A DNA stretch of 9,003 nucleotides from Nitrospirota bacterium (GTDB lineage Bacteria > Nitrospirota > Nitrospiria > Nitrospirales > Nitrospiraceae), in the NCBI GenBank assembly GCA_020028195.1, contig JAHWYE010000072.1, positions 1-9,003 of the forward strand. Direction: 5' to 3'. Made by a program: the position numbers and the translations under genes. Positions 1 through 5,260 of this stretch are shown here, piece by piece. A model generated the notes under the pieces. That model was given only the letters and a program-made list of their open reading frames with translations. It did no database searches and was not told the origin of the DNA. Each line of letters starts with the position of its first letter. Positions within the stretch are counted from its first letter, which is position 1.

Positions 1-1
1 C

Positions 2-150
2 CTGCCCGGCACGCCACTCGCCAACATCATGCAGGTCGAAAGCACGGGCTTCTCCAGCTATCACGCGCTCTGGGTGTCGGCCGCGAAGCGGTTGTCGCGC
101 GGCCTACAGTTCGACGCGTCGTATACGTGGTCGAAATCGCTCGACACGAA
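2..150 (+). pseudogene. Fragment of a TonB-dependent, Oar-like outer-membrane receptor (barrel strands)
   Basis: The reading frame is open from the window edge and encodes about 50 residues typical of the barrel of large carboxypeptidase-regulatory/TonB-dependent receptors common in Acidobacteria and relatives. The recognisable stretches are SSYHALWVSAAKRLSRG and LQFDASYTWSKSLD, a Tyr/Trp-rich beta-strand pair that recurs in this family. Intact receptors are around 1000 residues and end in an aromatic C-terminal strand. Here the homology stops near residue DTNS, and the same frame continues directly into a short-chain dehydrogenase. The gene is therefore a remnant or a recombination/assembly junction. 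Whatever lies upstream of the window is not visible. The family call is by motif recognition and is reasonably firm; the exact breakpoint is not. Confidence 0.6.
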
Positions 151-526
151 TTCGCTGACCTGCTTTCTGTGCTGCCGCGAAGCGGTGCGGAAGATTCGCG
201 CCTCGGGAGGAGCTGGACGAATTGTGAATGTCGCGGCAAAACCCGTACTGGTTCCCGCAGGTGGACTGTCCGCTTATGCAGCCAGCAAGGCGGCCGTTGC
301 GTCGCTGACGCTCAGTCTCTCCGAGGAACTGGCCGCCGAGAGCATCTGGGTGAACGCTGTCATCCCGTCAATTATGGACACACCTGCCAACCGCCAAGCC
401 ATGCCCAAGGCCGACTTCGACAAGTGGCCGAAGGTGCAGGAAGTCGCGGCGACCATCGCGTTTCTGGCCTCCCCGCAGAATTCGATCTCACGCGGAGCCC
501 TCGTTCCCGTTTACGGCCGAAGCTGA
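151..526 (+). pseudogene. C-terminal half of an SDR-family oxidoreductase, fused in frame to the receptor fragment
   Basis: About 124 residues match the second half of classical short-chain dehydrogenases: helix LTCFLCCREAVRKI, strand GRIVNVAA, active-site YAASK (Tyr codon 275-277, Lys four residues later), then WVNAVIPSIMDTPANR and the C-terminal IAFLASPQNSISRGALVPVYG that ends Rossmann SDRs. A full SDR is about 240-250 residues. The cofactor-binding first half (TGxxxGxG and NNAG) is missing, replaced by receptor sequence, so the product should not bind NAD(P). The catalytic Ser, normally about 13 residues before the Tyr, reads Ala (NVAA). That may belong to this SDR subgroup rather than be decay. 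There is no stop or frameshift up to TGA at 524. The next base starts a large hairpin. Confidence 0.7.
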
Positions 527-569
527 GTAAGGCTACCTTGACACGGCTACACGTCAGGACTAGCCTTAC
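527..569 (+). other. Large imperfect hairpin directly after the SDR stop (possible terminator)
   Basis: GTAAGGCTA (527-535) is perfectly complementary to TAGCCTTAC (561-569). Inside it, CC and TGAC (536-537, 539-542) pair with GTCA and GG (553-558), with a one-base bulge at 538 and a two-base bulge at 559-560. The 10-nt loop is 543-552. The structure begins at the base after the stop codon, which suits a 3' end processing or termination signal. No T-run follows, so it is not a canonical intrinsic terminator. Confidence 0.45.
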
Positions 570-583
570 GATCAATCCTCATG

Positions 584-599
584 TCCCAGTGCACTGGGA
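584..599. promoter_or_regulatory. Perfect 16-bp palindrome, candidate operator upstream of the DUF2892 gene
   Basis: TCCCAGTGCACTGGGA reads the same on both strands with no central spacer. It lies 33 bp before the start codon of the small membrane-protein gene and between that gene and the hairpin at 527-569. A symmetric site in the leader of a short gene fits a dimeric regulator, but no convincing -35/-10 pair was seen around it and the regulator is unknown. Confidence 0.4.
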
Positions 600-632
600 A
601 CGGGAGCCGCAGGTTGCATAGGAGGGCATATC

Positions 633-857
633 ATGAACCACAAAAGGCGAATCCATGATGGCATTGTTGGAGTGGTCGTCACCGCTGGTGTGGCACTCGG
701 GTACTATGTGGACCCCCTTTGGTTGCTTGTGCCCGGCTTGCTGGGGGTCACACTCATCCAGAGCGGCTTGACCGGCTTCTGCCCGCTGTATTTCACATTG
801 GATCGGACCTGCTCCCACGAAGGAACGACGGAACCCGCAAGGTCCGGCGTGAAGTAA
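633..857 (+). CDS. DUF2892 / YgaP-like small inner-membrane protein
   Basis: This 74-residue protein has a short basic N-terminus (MNHKRRIHDG) and two adjacent hydrophobic segments at about residues 11-27 and 29-48. It then carries the family hallmark GFCPLY at residues 48-53, followed by a short polar tail. This is the pattern of the DUF2892/YgaP transmembrane domain (PF11127), found alone or fused to rhodanese domains. Here it stands alone, with no rhodanese domain in frame or nearby. The tail contains one further Cys (residue 60). The start is well supported: GGAGGG at 621-626 sits 6 nt before the ATG. It faces the BON-domain gene, with a GC-rich hairpin between them. Its cellular role is not established in the family. 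Confidence 0.8.
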   Translation: MNHKRRIHDGIVGVVVTAGVALGYYVDPLWLLVPGLLGVTLIQSGLTGFCPLYFTLDRTCSHEGTTEPARSGVK

Positions 858-933
858 CGACAAGAGTTCTGGTTCCATTTTCCCTCGCGGATTCACCCCG
901 GGATAGGTCAAGGGGGTTCGTCTACCATCACAA

Positions 934-958
934 CCCCGCCTCGCGGCGCGAGGCGGGG
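934..958. terminator. Strong GC-rich hairpin between convergent genes (candidate bidirectional terminator)
   Basis: CCCCGCCTCGC (934-944) pairs perfectly with GCGAGGCGGGG (948-958) around a 3-nt loop, an 11-bp stem of mostly G-C pairs. It lies between the convergent DUF2892 (+) and BON (-) genes, where a shared terminator is expected. No T-run follows on either strand, so it would need a non-canonical or factor-assisted mechanism. Its right arm is also copy A of the dispersed G-rich repeat. Confidence 0.5.
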
Positions 959-970
959 CGGGTGGCGTGG
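946..970 (+). repeat. Dispersed intergenic G-rich repeat, copy A (divergent)
   Basis: The segment begins GCGCGAGGCGGGGCGGG and matches the repeat core (GGAGCGAGGCGGGGCGCG) with a few changes. It is the weakest of six copies. Unlike the others, it is preceded by its own inverted complement, forming the hairpin at 934-958. Some of the similarity could be due to high GC content. Confidence 0.4.
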
Positions 971-1021
971 GCAGCTTTCCTTTGGACCGATTGGCTTTGA
1001 AACGCGCCCTATATCCCTTGT

Positions 1022-1366
1022 CTACTGGCGCTCGGTTTGAAGATCGTTGTCCACGTGTTTGACGCCTTCCACTTGTGCCGCCAGTCTGCCTGCCCGTAGC
1101 TTCTGATCGGGATTCTCGACGATACCCATCAGGTGGACCGTTCCGTTGATGGTTTCCACTTCCACGCGCGTCAAATTCACCATCTTGTCGCCCACCAATT
1201 TGGACTTCACAGCGGTTGTAGTGGAGGCGTCATCTAGATATTGCCCAGCGGTCTGGCCATGGGTTGTCTGGCATCCCGCGAGAGCCGCCGCCAGACAGAA
1301 CGCTACCATCACCTGACCGATCCTCAGCACAAAACCTGTGTCTTTTTTCACAGTCTTCAGGTTCAT
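1022..1366 (-). CDS. BON-domain lipoprotein
   Basis: The 114-residue protein begins with a lipoprotein signal: a basic N-terminus, a hydrophobic run at about 13-30, and lipobox LAGC with Cys32. Gln at +2 predicts the outer membrane by the E. coli Lol rule. Residues about 43-112 form one BON domain (PF04972): TTAVKSKLVGD, then VEVETINGTVHLMGIVEN and a final VEGVKHVDNDL, matching the family's conserved Gly and terminal V..V.N.L pattern. BON domains are thought to bind membranes or peptidoglycan; OsmY and BamE-neighbour proteins are examples. AAGGTGGG lies about 5 nt before the ATG. It is the second gene of a minus-strand pair, 85 nt after the YtxH gene, with a small hairpin in the gap. The pairing suggests an envelope or osmotic-stress role, which is inference. 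Confidence 0.85.
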   Translation of the reverse strand: MNLKTVKKDTGFVLRIGQVMVAFCLAAALAGCQTTHGQTAGQYLDDASTTTAVKSKLVGDKMVNLTRVEVETINGTVHLMGIVENPDQKLRAGRLAAQVEGVKHVDNDLQTERQ

Positions 1367-1396
1367 TGGATACCCACCTTTCTGAAAGTCACATGC

Positions 1397-1418
1397 AAGG
1401 TCTTGGCGGACAGACCTT
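1397..1418. other. Small hairpin between the YtxH and BON genes
   Basis: AAGGTCT (1397-1403) is perfectly complementary to AGACCTT (1412-1418) with an 8-nt loop. It lies in the 85-nt spacer of the minus-strand pair. With no T-run after it on the transcribed strand, it could be an mRNA processing or stabilising structure that separates expression of the two genes, rather than a full terminator. Confidence 0.35.
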
Positions 1419-1451
1419 CTTGATGGCCTCGTGAGGAACTCTGTCCCCGCC

Positions 1452-1673
1452 TTACCGTACGGCCATTAAGCCCTTGAGGTGCTTGCCGGTATACGTCGCT
1501 TCGTCAATGACTTCTTTCGTATCTTCGATCATATCTTCAGTGAAATGTTTCAACCGTCGCCGCGTCCGTGCTCCAGAGTGCGGAGCGAGGAGGATACCAG
1601 TCCCGAGACCGAAACAAAATCCTATCAGTAGAGCGGCGGTGCCAATACTGAGGGATTGCCTGTCGTAATGCAT
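1452..1673 (-). CDS. YtxH-domain small membrane protein
   Basis: The 73-residue protein has one hydrophobic segment at about residues 8-29 (SIGTAALLIGFCFGLGTGIL). It runs into LLAPHSGARTRR (28-39), the signature of the YtxH/gas-vesicle-like family (PF12732, G..xG.LlAP.sG..tR). An amphipathic charged helix rich in Glu, Asp and Lys makes up the rest. The start is set by GGAGGA at 1680-1685: it abuts the upstream ATG at 1679 with no spacing but lies 6 nt before the ATG at 1673, so the latter is chosen. YtxH proteins are small, stress-associated and of unknown biochemical role. It is followed on the same strand by the BON lipoprotein gene, a likely two-gene unit. Confidence 0.8.
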   Translation of the reverse strand: MHYDRQSLSIGTAALLIGFCFGLGTGILLAPHSGARTRRRLKHFTEDMIEDTKEVIDEATYTGKHLKGLMAVR

Positions 1674-1998
1674 AGTCATTCCTCCAAATTTGTTCCATAA
1701 CTATTCTTCTCATGGCATACATAAATATCACTCAGCAAGTGATGTGCCATGCGACGCAGGAAACAACGATGAGAGGAAAAGAGTGCAATTCCAAGAAGAT
1801 ATAAAGGCGTCACTCGCTACGCACTTGCTACGGATGTTCCCCGCCTTTGGGGTGACTTGTCCGTGTGTCTTGGATGATGATGGCCAACTCCCTGTTTTGC
1901 CATAAGATTTGAAGGAGAACAGCTTGTCTCCAAAAGACAGGATGCCCCTCCTTGGCCTTCCACTGACGAGAAGTAACGGTGTCAGGAGCTGTTTCGGC
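1674..1998. other. Gene-free stretch upstream of YtxH
   Basis: No convincing gene is seen. A 71-codon plus-strand frame (1690-1905) lacks a ribosome-binding site, a recognisable domain and a plausible composition. The stretch must hold the minus-strand YtxH promoter just above 1686, but no clear -35/-10 pair was identified. A small hairpin lies at 1923-1941 (TTGTCT against AGACAG with one G-T pair, loop CCAAA). The part near 1690-1900 is visibly more AT-rich than its surroundings. Confidence 0.5.
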
Positions 1999-2024
1999 GG
2001 AGCGAGGCGGAGCGCGCGGCGTTG
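1999..2024 (+). repeat. Dispersed intergenic G-rich repeat, copy B
   Basis: It starts GGAGCGAGGCGG and ends GCGCGGCGTTG. It matches copy C at 23 of 26 positions without gaps. It sits about 27 bp past the stop codon of the minus-strand lipoprotein gene ending at 2052. Confidence 0.65.
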
Positions 2025-2051
2025 TTTGGCTGGAAGGCTCTGGCGGTAGGG

Positions 2052-2675
2052 TTACTTCAAGGGTTTGGCGATCGCTTTGCGCAGCACTGCGCGTTCCCCG
2101 AACTTTTTCTTGAACTCGGCCGACGCACGGGCGTACTGGTCGAGGATTTCCGCCTTGGTGACTTCATTAAATTCATCCCGGTGCAAGCGCAAGGTGCCGA
2201 CGTAGACGGCCTTCTCCGTGGATTTGATATCGAATTCCAGCCGTGGCAGGAGGATCTCTGCGATATCCTCCACCACTTGTCGCCGGGTGACCTTTGTCGT
2301 GACGCGCTTCGTGGTGATCGTGCCCATCACGACGAAGCGCTTATCCTGCGGAATCCTGAAGAAAAACGTCTCGCCGAGCCGGGGGTTGATGACTTCCCAG
2401 GTTTCCTCGGCGGCCTTGGGCTCGTTGGCCAAATGGAGGACGGCGCGGTCGCGCAGCTTGCCCGCCATATCAAGCGGATCGAACGTGCCTAGCTTGAGCT
2501 TTTGTTCGCCGGGTTGAAGCGGTGGCACTAGCTCCACCTGTCCAACGACCAGCACCGTCCCCGACGAGATCTCGTTCAAGCTGGTGACCTCCGGGTGAAG
2601 AGTCCCGCAACCGGCCATCAGGCTTGCCGCCAACCAAAGACACCCTCTAGCCAACCGGGCTGCTACTGGATGCAT
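2052..2675 (-). CDS. Lipoprotein of unknown function, downstream member of a paralogous pair
   Basis: The 207-residue protein has a signal peptide with lipobox LMAGC and Cys23; Gly at +2 suggests the outer membrane. The mature part reads as alternating beta strands (GTVLVVGQVEL, FFFRIPQDKRFVVMGTI, RLEFDI, KAVYVGTLRL) and ends in a Lys/Glu-rich helix (AEILDQYARASAEFKKKFG). No named domain is recognised. Strand order resembles its upstream neighbour: an opening SxVxG strand, an aromatic middle, a VY-x-G strand pair and a helical end. The longest frame begins at a GTG (2690) overlapping the upstream stop. The ATG at 2675 is preferred because AGGAG, which overlaps and follows that stop codon, lies 7 nt before it. 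The two genes are only 11 nt apart, so they are almost certainly co-transcribed and probably translationally coupled. Confidence 0.75.
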   Translation of the reverse strand: MHPVAARLARGCLWLAASLMAGCGTLHPEVTSLNEISSGTVLVVGQVELVPPLQPGEQKLKLGTFDPLDMAGKLRDRAVLHLANEPKAAEETWEVINPRLGETFFFRIPQDKRFVVMGTITTKRVTTKVTRRQVVEDIAEILLPRLEFDIKSTEKAVYVGTLRLHRDEFNEVTKAEILDQYARASAEFKKKFGERAVLRKAIAKPLK

Positions 2676-2686
2676 GGCGTTTCTCC

Positions 2687-3277
2687 TCACAATTCCGCCA
2701 GTCGTTTCTTCGCCCAGGCGATCTGCCGTGTATAGATCTTCGTGTCACTGTCGGATTCCAGCAGCGTAATCAACCGCTGCAGAAGTTCCTTTTCCGAGGG
2801 CTCCTTGATCGGTTTCATTTGGAACTTGTCTGCCTTGAACAGGCCGCCGGGGCGCTCGATGAATTTGTAGGCCCCAAGGAAGTAGACGCCGGACTTTTGG
2901 ATTCTGATCGCCGTTTCATTCCGGCCTCGCGTGCCAAAGTTGTATTCGTAGGGGGTGCGAGTGAGCAGCGGGATGCCACCCTGTCCGCCAAACTTCTCGA
3001 CTTGGTACGACCCCGATGCGATACCAATGTGGTAGATCAGCCCGTCACGAGCCGCCATGTCATACCACACCGGTTCTTTGGCGTCGTAGCGCTTCAAGGA
3101 AGCCCACTGGAGATTCGACGGCGCGTCGGCCATGTCGAAATATCCGAACACCAACGAAACTGACTCGTCCTTAGGATCTATCGGCGTCCCCGCACAACCC
3201 CCCAGGACAAGCCCCAGGCACAGCACGGAAGCCATTGAAAGCAAAGGCCTGAATGGCAAGAAACCTCCTGAAGACAT
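2687..3277 (-). CDS. Lipoprotein of unknown function, upstream member of a paralogous pair
   Basis: The 196-residue protein has a signal peptide (hydrophobic run about 12-25) and lipobox LGGC with Cys28; Ala at +2 suggests the outer membrane. The mature region looks like a beta-sandwich: VSLVFGYFDM, GLIYHIGIASGSYQVEKFGG, TAIRIQKSGVYFLGAYKF. A charged C-terminal helix follows (SEKELLQRLITLLE and RQIAWAKKRLAEL). No named family is recognised. The pattern of a strand, a 'G.Y.v..f' turn and a 'VYFLG' strand recalls small lipoproteins such as DUF2846-like proteins, but this is weak. A longer frame starts at 3295, but AAGGAG lies 7 nt upstream of the ATG at 3277, which is chosen. It is the first gene of the pair, with the downstream lipoprotein beginning 11 nt after its TGA. 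Confidence 0.75.
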   Translation of the reverse strand: MSSGGFLPFRPLLSMASVLCLGLVLGGCAGTPIDPKDESVSLVFGYFDMADAPSNLQWASLKRYDAKEPVWYDMAARDGLIYHIGIASGSYQVEKFGGQGGIPLLTRTPYEYNFGTRGRNETAIRIQKSGVYFLGAYKFIERPGGLFKADKFQMKPIKEPSEKELLQRLITLLESDSDTKIYTRQIAWAKKRLAEL

Positions 3278-3492
3278 CGTGACGCTCCTTTGCATAGAGT
3301 GTTCTCTGTCAAAGCTATCAAAGTTTTCTCATTTGGCAAGTTGTATCGCGTGTTTTGCCCATCGTGCCCCTGGAACCTCAATCGGCGGAGTACGGGAAGG
3401 CCAGTGCACCGATCGCCAAGAACCAGGTCGGTACAAGGATAACTGTGAAAGAAAAGGGTTATGGAGTCTTTGGGAAGTCCTGGCGGGCTCGT
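3278..3492. other. Divergent intergenic region, left part
   Basis: This lies between the minus-strand lipoprotein pair and the plus-strand CARDB gene. It must carry the promoter of the pair. A TTGATA followed after 17 nt by TCTATG (minus strand, about 3299-3327) is a weak candidate only. Two plus-strand frames crossing it (3132-3773 and 3355-3555) lack ribosome-binding sites and recognisable domains, and are not counted as genes. Confidence 0.4.
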
Positions 3493-3518
3493 GGAGCGAG
3501 GCGGGGGGCGCGGTGTTG
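3493..3518 (+). repeat. Dispersed intergenic G-rich repeat, copy C
   Basis: It begins GGAGCGAGGCGG and ends GGTGTTG, differing from copy B at three of 26 positions with no gap. It lies in the divergent region about 80 bp upstream of the CARDB-gene promoter. Confidence 0.65.
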
Positions 3519-3595
3519 CTTTGGCCCAGGATTTATCCGAACGCGCTCAGAGTGAGATTCAAAGGGAAGGGTCACATGACAGCTCTCACGGGGGG

Positions 3596-3601
3596 TATAA
3601 T
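3596..3601 (+). promoter_or_regulatory. Consensus -10 box for the CARDB lipoprotein gene
   Basis: A perfect TATAAT lies 23 bp before the ATG at 3625. It is followed by GAGGAG (3612-3617), 7 nt from the ATG, giving a very short leader. No recognisable -35 is found at 16-18 bp upstream (sequence around CACATG), and there is no TGn extension. If used, the promoter may depend on an activator or on the G-run just before the box. Confidence 0.5.
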
Positions 3602-3624
3602 GAGTAGACCCGAGGAGTTGATTC

Positions 3625-4065
3625 ATGGCTCATTCCCTCATTCACTGGGCCTTTGCGAGCCTTGTGATGGCTACCGTCGTGAGCGGCTGTGTGTCGCCAC
3701 GATCCTTCCAGGAGGGACCGGATCTCATCCCACTCAAACCTCCCGGCCTCTCTGGTCCCGACAGCTTGTGTAATTTGTCTGGGGATAGCGAATCTCCCAA
3801 ATTGGGCGTGACCGTTCAGAACATTGGTGAAGGTGAGTCTGCCGCCTGTATGACCACGATCGAGTTTTTCCCCGGAGGCTCCGTTCAACTTCAAACCCCG
3901 GCTCTTCCTGGCGGGGAATCGGTTGATCTGATGCCGGTGGCCATCCCTCTTGAATGCTTCGACCCCGACTGTGATTTCAGAATCACGGTGAACTGGCGTC
4001 ATGAGGTCAATGAATCTGGAGGCAAAGGGAATAACGTCGCTGACGGACGGTGTCTCCGTTACTAA
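3625..4065 (+). CDS. Single CARDB-domain lipoprotein
   Basis: The 146-residue protein has a signal peptide with lipobox VSGC and Cys22; Val at +2 suggests the outer membrane. The mature part is one CARDB-like immunoglobulin fold (PF07705). It opens with PDLIPL, continues with LGVTVQNIGEGES (the family's 'v.v.N.G...s'), then LPGGESVDL, and closes with NWRHEVNESGGKGNN, matching the conserved E..E.NN ending. CARDB domains are adhesion-type folds in bacterial surface proteins and usually occur in tandem; here there is only one. Five Cys after the lipobox (in SLCN, AACM, LECFDPDC and GRC) could form disulfides. It is transcribed away from the lipoprotein pair, with its own TATAAT and GAGGAG. Its partner or ligand is unknown. 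Confidence 0.75.
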   Translation: MAHSLIHWAFASLVMATVVSGCVSPRSFQEGPDLIPLKPPGLSGPDSLCNLSGDSESPKLGVTVQNIGEGESAACMTTIEFFPGGSVQLQTPALPGGESVDLMPVAIPLECFDPDCDFRITVNWRHEVNESGGKGNNVADGRCLRY

Positions 4066-4102
4066 GATGAAAGTCCTGACGGTGGCAGAGACACTTCAGG
4101 AT

Positions 4103-4152
4103 CAGGTCTTGCCATCACGCATTACGAAGGGAGGCGGGGCGCGCGCGGCTAG
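4103..4152 (+). repeat. Dispersed intergenic G-rich repeat, copy D (long form)
   Basis: The segment has a left module CAGGTCTTGCCATCACGC and a right module GGGAGGCGGGGCGCGC. It aligns without gaps to copy E at 32 of 44 positions (4103-4146 against 5203-5246). It lies between the CARDB and NmrA genes. A small inverted repeat (TCCTGA 4074-4079, TCAGGA 4096-4101) lies just upstream and could close a hairpin after the CARDB gene. Confidence 0.6.
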
Positions 4153-4235
4153 GTCCTGATCGCTCTGGTGTTTCCACTACCCAAGAGCCATTGGAGAGCG
4201 AACGTTTCAACTGACGGTTGGTATGGAGGGTTGTC

Positions 4236-5186
4236 ATGGCTGAAAAGAAACTCATTGCGGTCGTCGGGGCGACCGGCGCGCAGGGCGGTGGGTTGGTTCG
4301 CGCCATTATGAGCGACAAGAGCGGCGGGTTCGCCGCGCGGGCGCTGACGCGCAAGGTCGACTCCGACAAGGCCAAAGAATTAGCCTGGCTGGGCGCCGAG
4401 GTGGTCGCAGCCGATCTGGATGATGTCGAAAGTCTCAAGAGGGCGTTCGCAGGAGCGTATGGAGCGTTCTGCGTCACCAACTTCTGGGAGCACTTCTCAC
4501 CCGAGAAGGAATTCGCTCAGGCCAAGGCCATGGCCCAGGCGGCGAAGCAGGCCGGCCTCAAACACGTCATCTGGTCCACCCTCGAGGACACCCGCAAATG
4601 GGTGCCGCTCAGCGACACCCGCATGCCCACGCTCATGGGAAAGTACAAGGTGCCACACTTCGACGCCAAGGGCGAGGCCGACCAGGTGTTCTCTGAGCTC
4701 GGCGTGCCCACGACGTTTCTGCTCACGTCGTTCTACTGGGACAACCTGATCCACTTCGGCATGGGCCCGAAGAAAGGCCCTGAGGGCAAGTTGTTGTTCA
4801 CCCTCCCCATGGATGACAAGAAGCTCCCGGGCATCGCTGCCGAGGATATCGGCAAGTGCGCTCTCGGCATCCTCAAGAAAGGCCAGGAGTTCATCGGCAA
4901 GACCGTAGGCATCGCCGGCGAGCACCTGATCGGCACGCAGATGGCCGCCGCGCTCACCAAGGCGCTGGGCCAAGATGTGCGCTACAACGCTGTGTCGCCG
5001 GAGGTGTATCGGAGCTTCGGGTTTCCGGGCGCCGACGATATCGGCAACATGTTCCAGTTCAAGCGCGACTTCGAGTCCTACTTCTGCGGGGCGCGCAACC
5101 CCGCCGTCGCCCGTTCCCTCAACCCTACGCTACAAACCTTCGACACGTGGCTTGCCCGAAATACAAGCCGCATCCCGCTAGGATAG
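4236..5186 (+). CDS. NmrA/HSCARG-type NAD(P)-binding protein
   Basis: The 316-residue protein is an atypical SDR. It has an N-terminal strand LIAVVGATGAQGGGLV with the GATGxxG dinucleotide loop at 11-17, then RALTRK at the end of strand 2 (Arg39 is a likely NADP phosphate contact). AEVVAADLDDVESLKRAF and FCVTNFWEH follow, then the helix HVIWSTLED and PHFDAKGEAD (Lys145). The C-terminal part (LPGIAAEDIGKCALGIL and ending LQTFDTWL) matches the NmrA family (PF05368) over its normal length. Many members sense NADPH/NADP ratio or act as quinone reductases or regulators. The substrate cannot be read here. The longest frame starts at TTG 4218, but GGAGGG (4225-4230) lies 5 nt before the ATG at 4236, which is chosen. 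It converges on the 2OG-oxygenase gene. Confidence 0.85.
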   Translation: MAEKKLIAVVGATGAQGGGLVRAIMSDKSGGFAARALTRKVDSDKAKELAWLGAEVVAADLDDVESLKRAFAGAYGAFCVTNFWEHFSPEKEFAQAKAMAQAAKQAGLKHVIWSTLEDTRKWVPLSDTRMPTLMGKYKVPHFDAKGEADQVFSELGVPTTFLLTSFYWDNLIHFGMGPKKGPEGKLLFTLPMDDKKLPGIAAEDIGKCALGILKKGQEFIGKTVGIAGEHLIGTQMAAALTKALGQDVRYNAVSPEVYRSFGFPGADDIGNMFQFKRDFESYFCGARNPAVARSLNPTLQTFDTWLARNTSRIPLG

Positions 5187-5202
5187 CAGGCAGAACAAGG
5201 GG

Positions 5203-5250
5203 CAGGTCTGGCCGTCACGCGTCGCTGCGCGAGTTGGGGCGCGCGGCGTT
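5203..5250 (+). repeat. Dispersed intergenic G-rich repeat, copy E (long form)
   Basis: It has left module CAGGTCTGGCCGTCACGC and right module GCGAGTTGGGGCGCGCGGCG, collinear with copy D. It almost fills the 74-bp gap between the convergent NmrA and oxygenase genes, so it may form part of both 3' untranslated regions. Confidence 0.6.
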
Positions 5251-5260
5251 CCCGGTTCGG

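Noticed and set aside
527..569. Integron attC site
   Set aside because: The paired arms have the inner GTAAGGC/GCCTTAC order, opposite to attC core sites (RYYYAAC on the left, GTTRRRY on the right). No integrase or cassette array is present.
1690..1905. 71-codon plus-strand open frame
   Set aside because: It has no Shine-Dalgarno, signal, domain or recognisable homology. It overlaps the expected promoter region of the YtxH gene.
2022..2492. 156-codon plus-strand frame antisense to the lipoprotein gene
   Set aside because: It is a shadow of the minus-strand lipoprotein gene, which has a signal peptide, lipobox and Shine-Dalgarno.
3355..3555. 66-codon plus-strand frame starting at TTG
   Set aside because: The C-terminal part is translated from repeat copy C (Arg/Gly-rich). 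There is no ribosome-binding site and no recognisable domain.
3132..3773. 213-codon plus-strand open frame
   Set aside because: It overlaps the signal-peptide end of one lipoprotein gene antisense and the start of the CARDB gene in another frame. The residue composition is not protein-like and no ribosome-binding site is seen.
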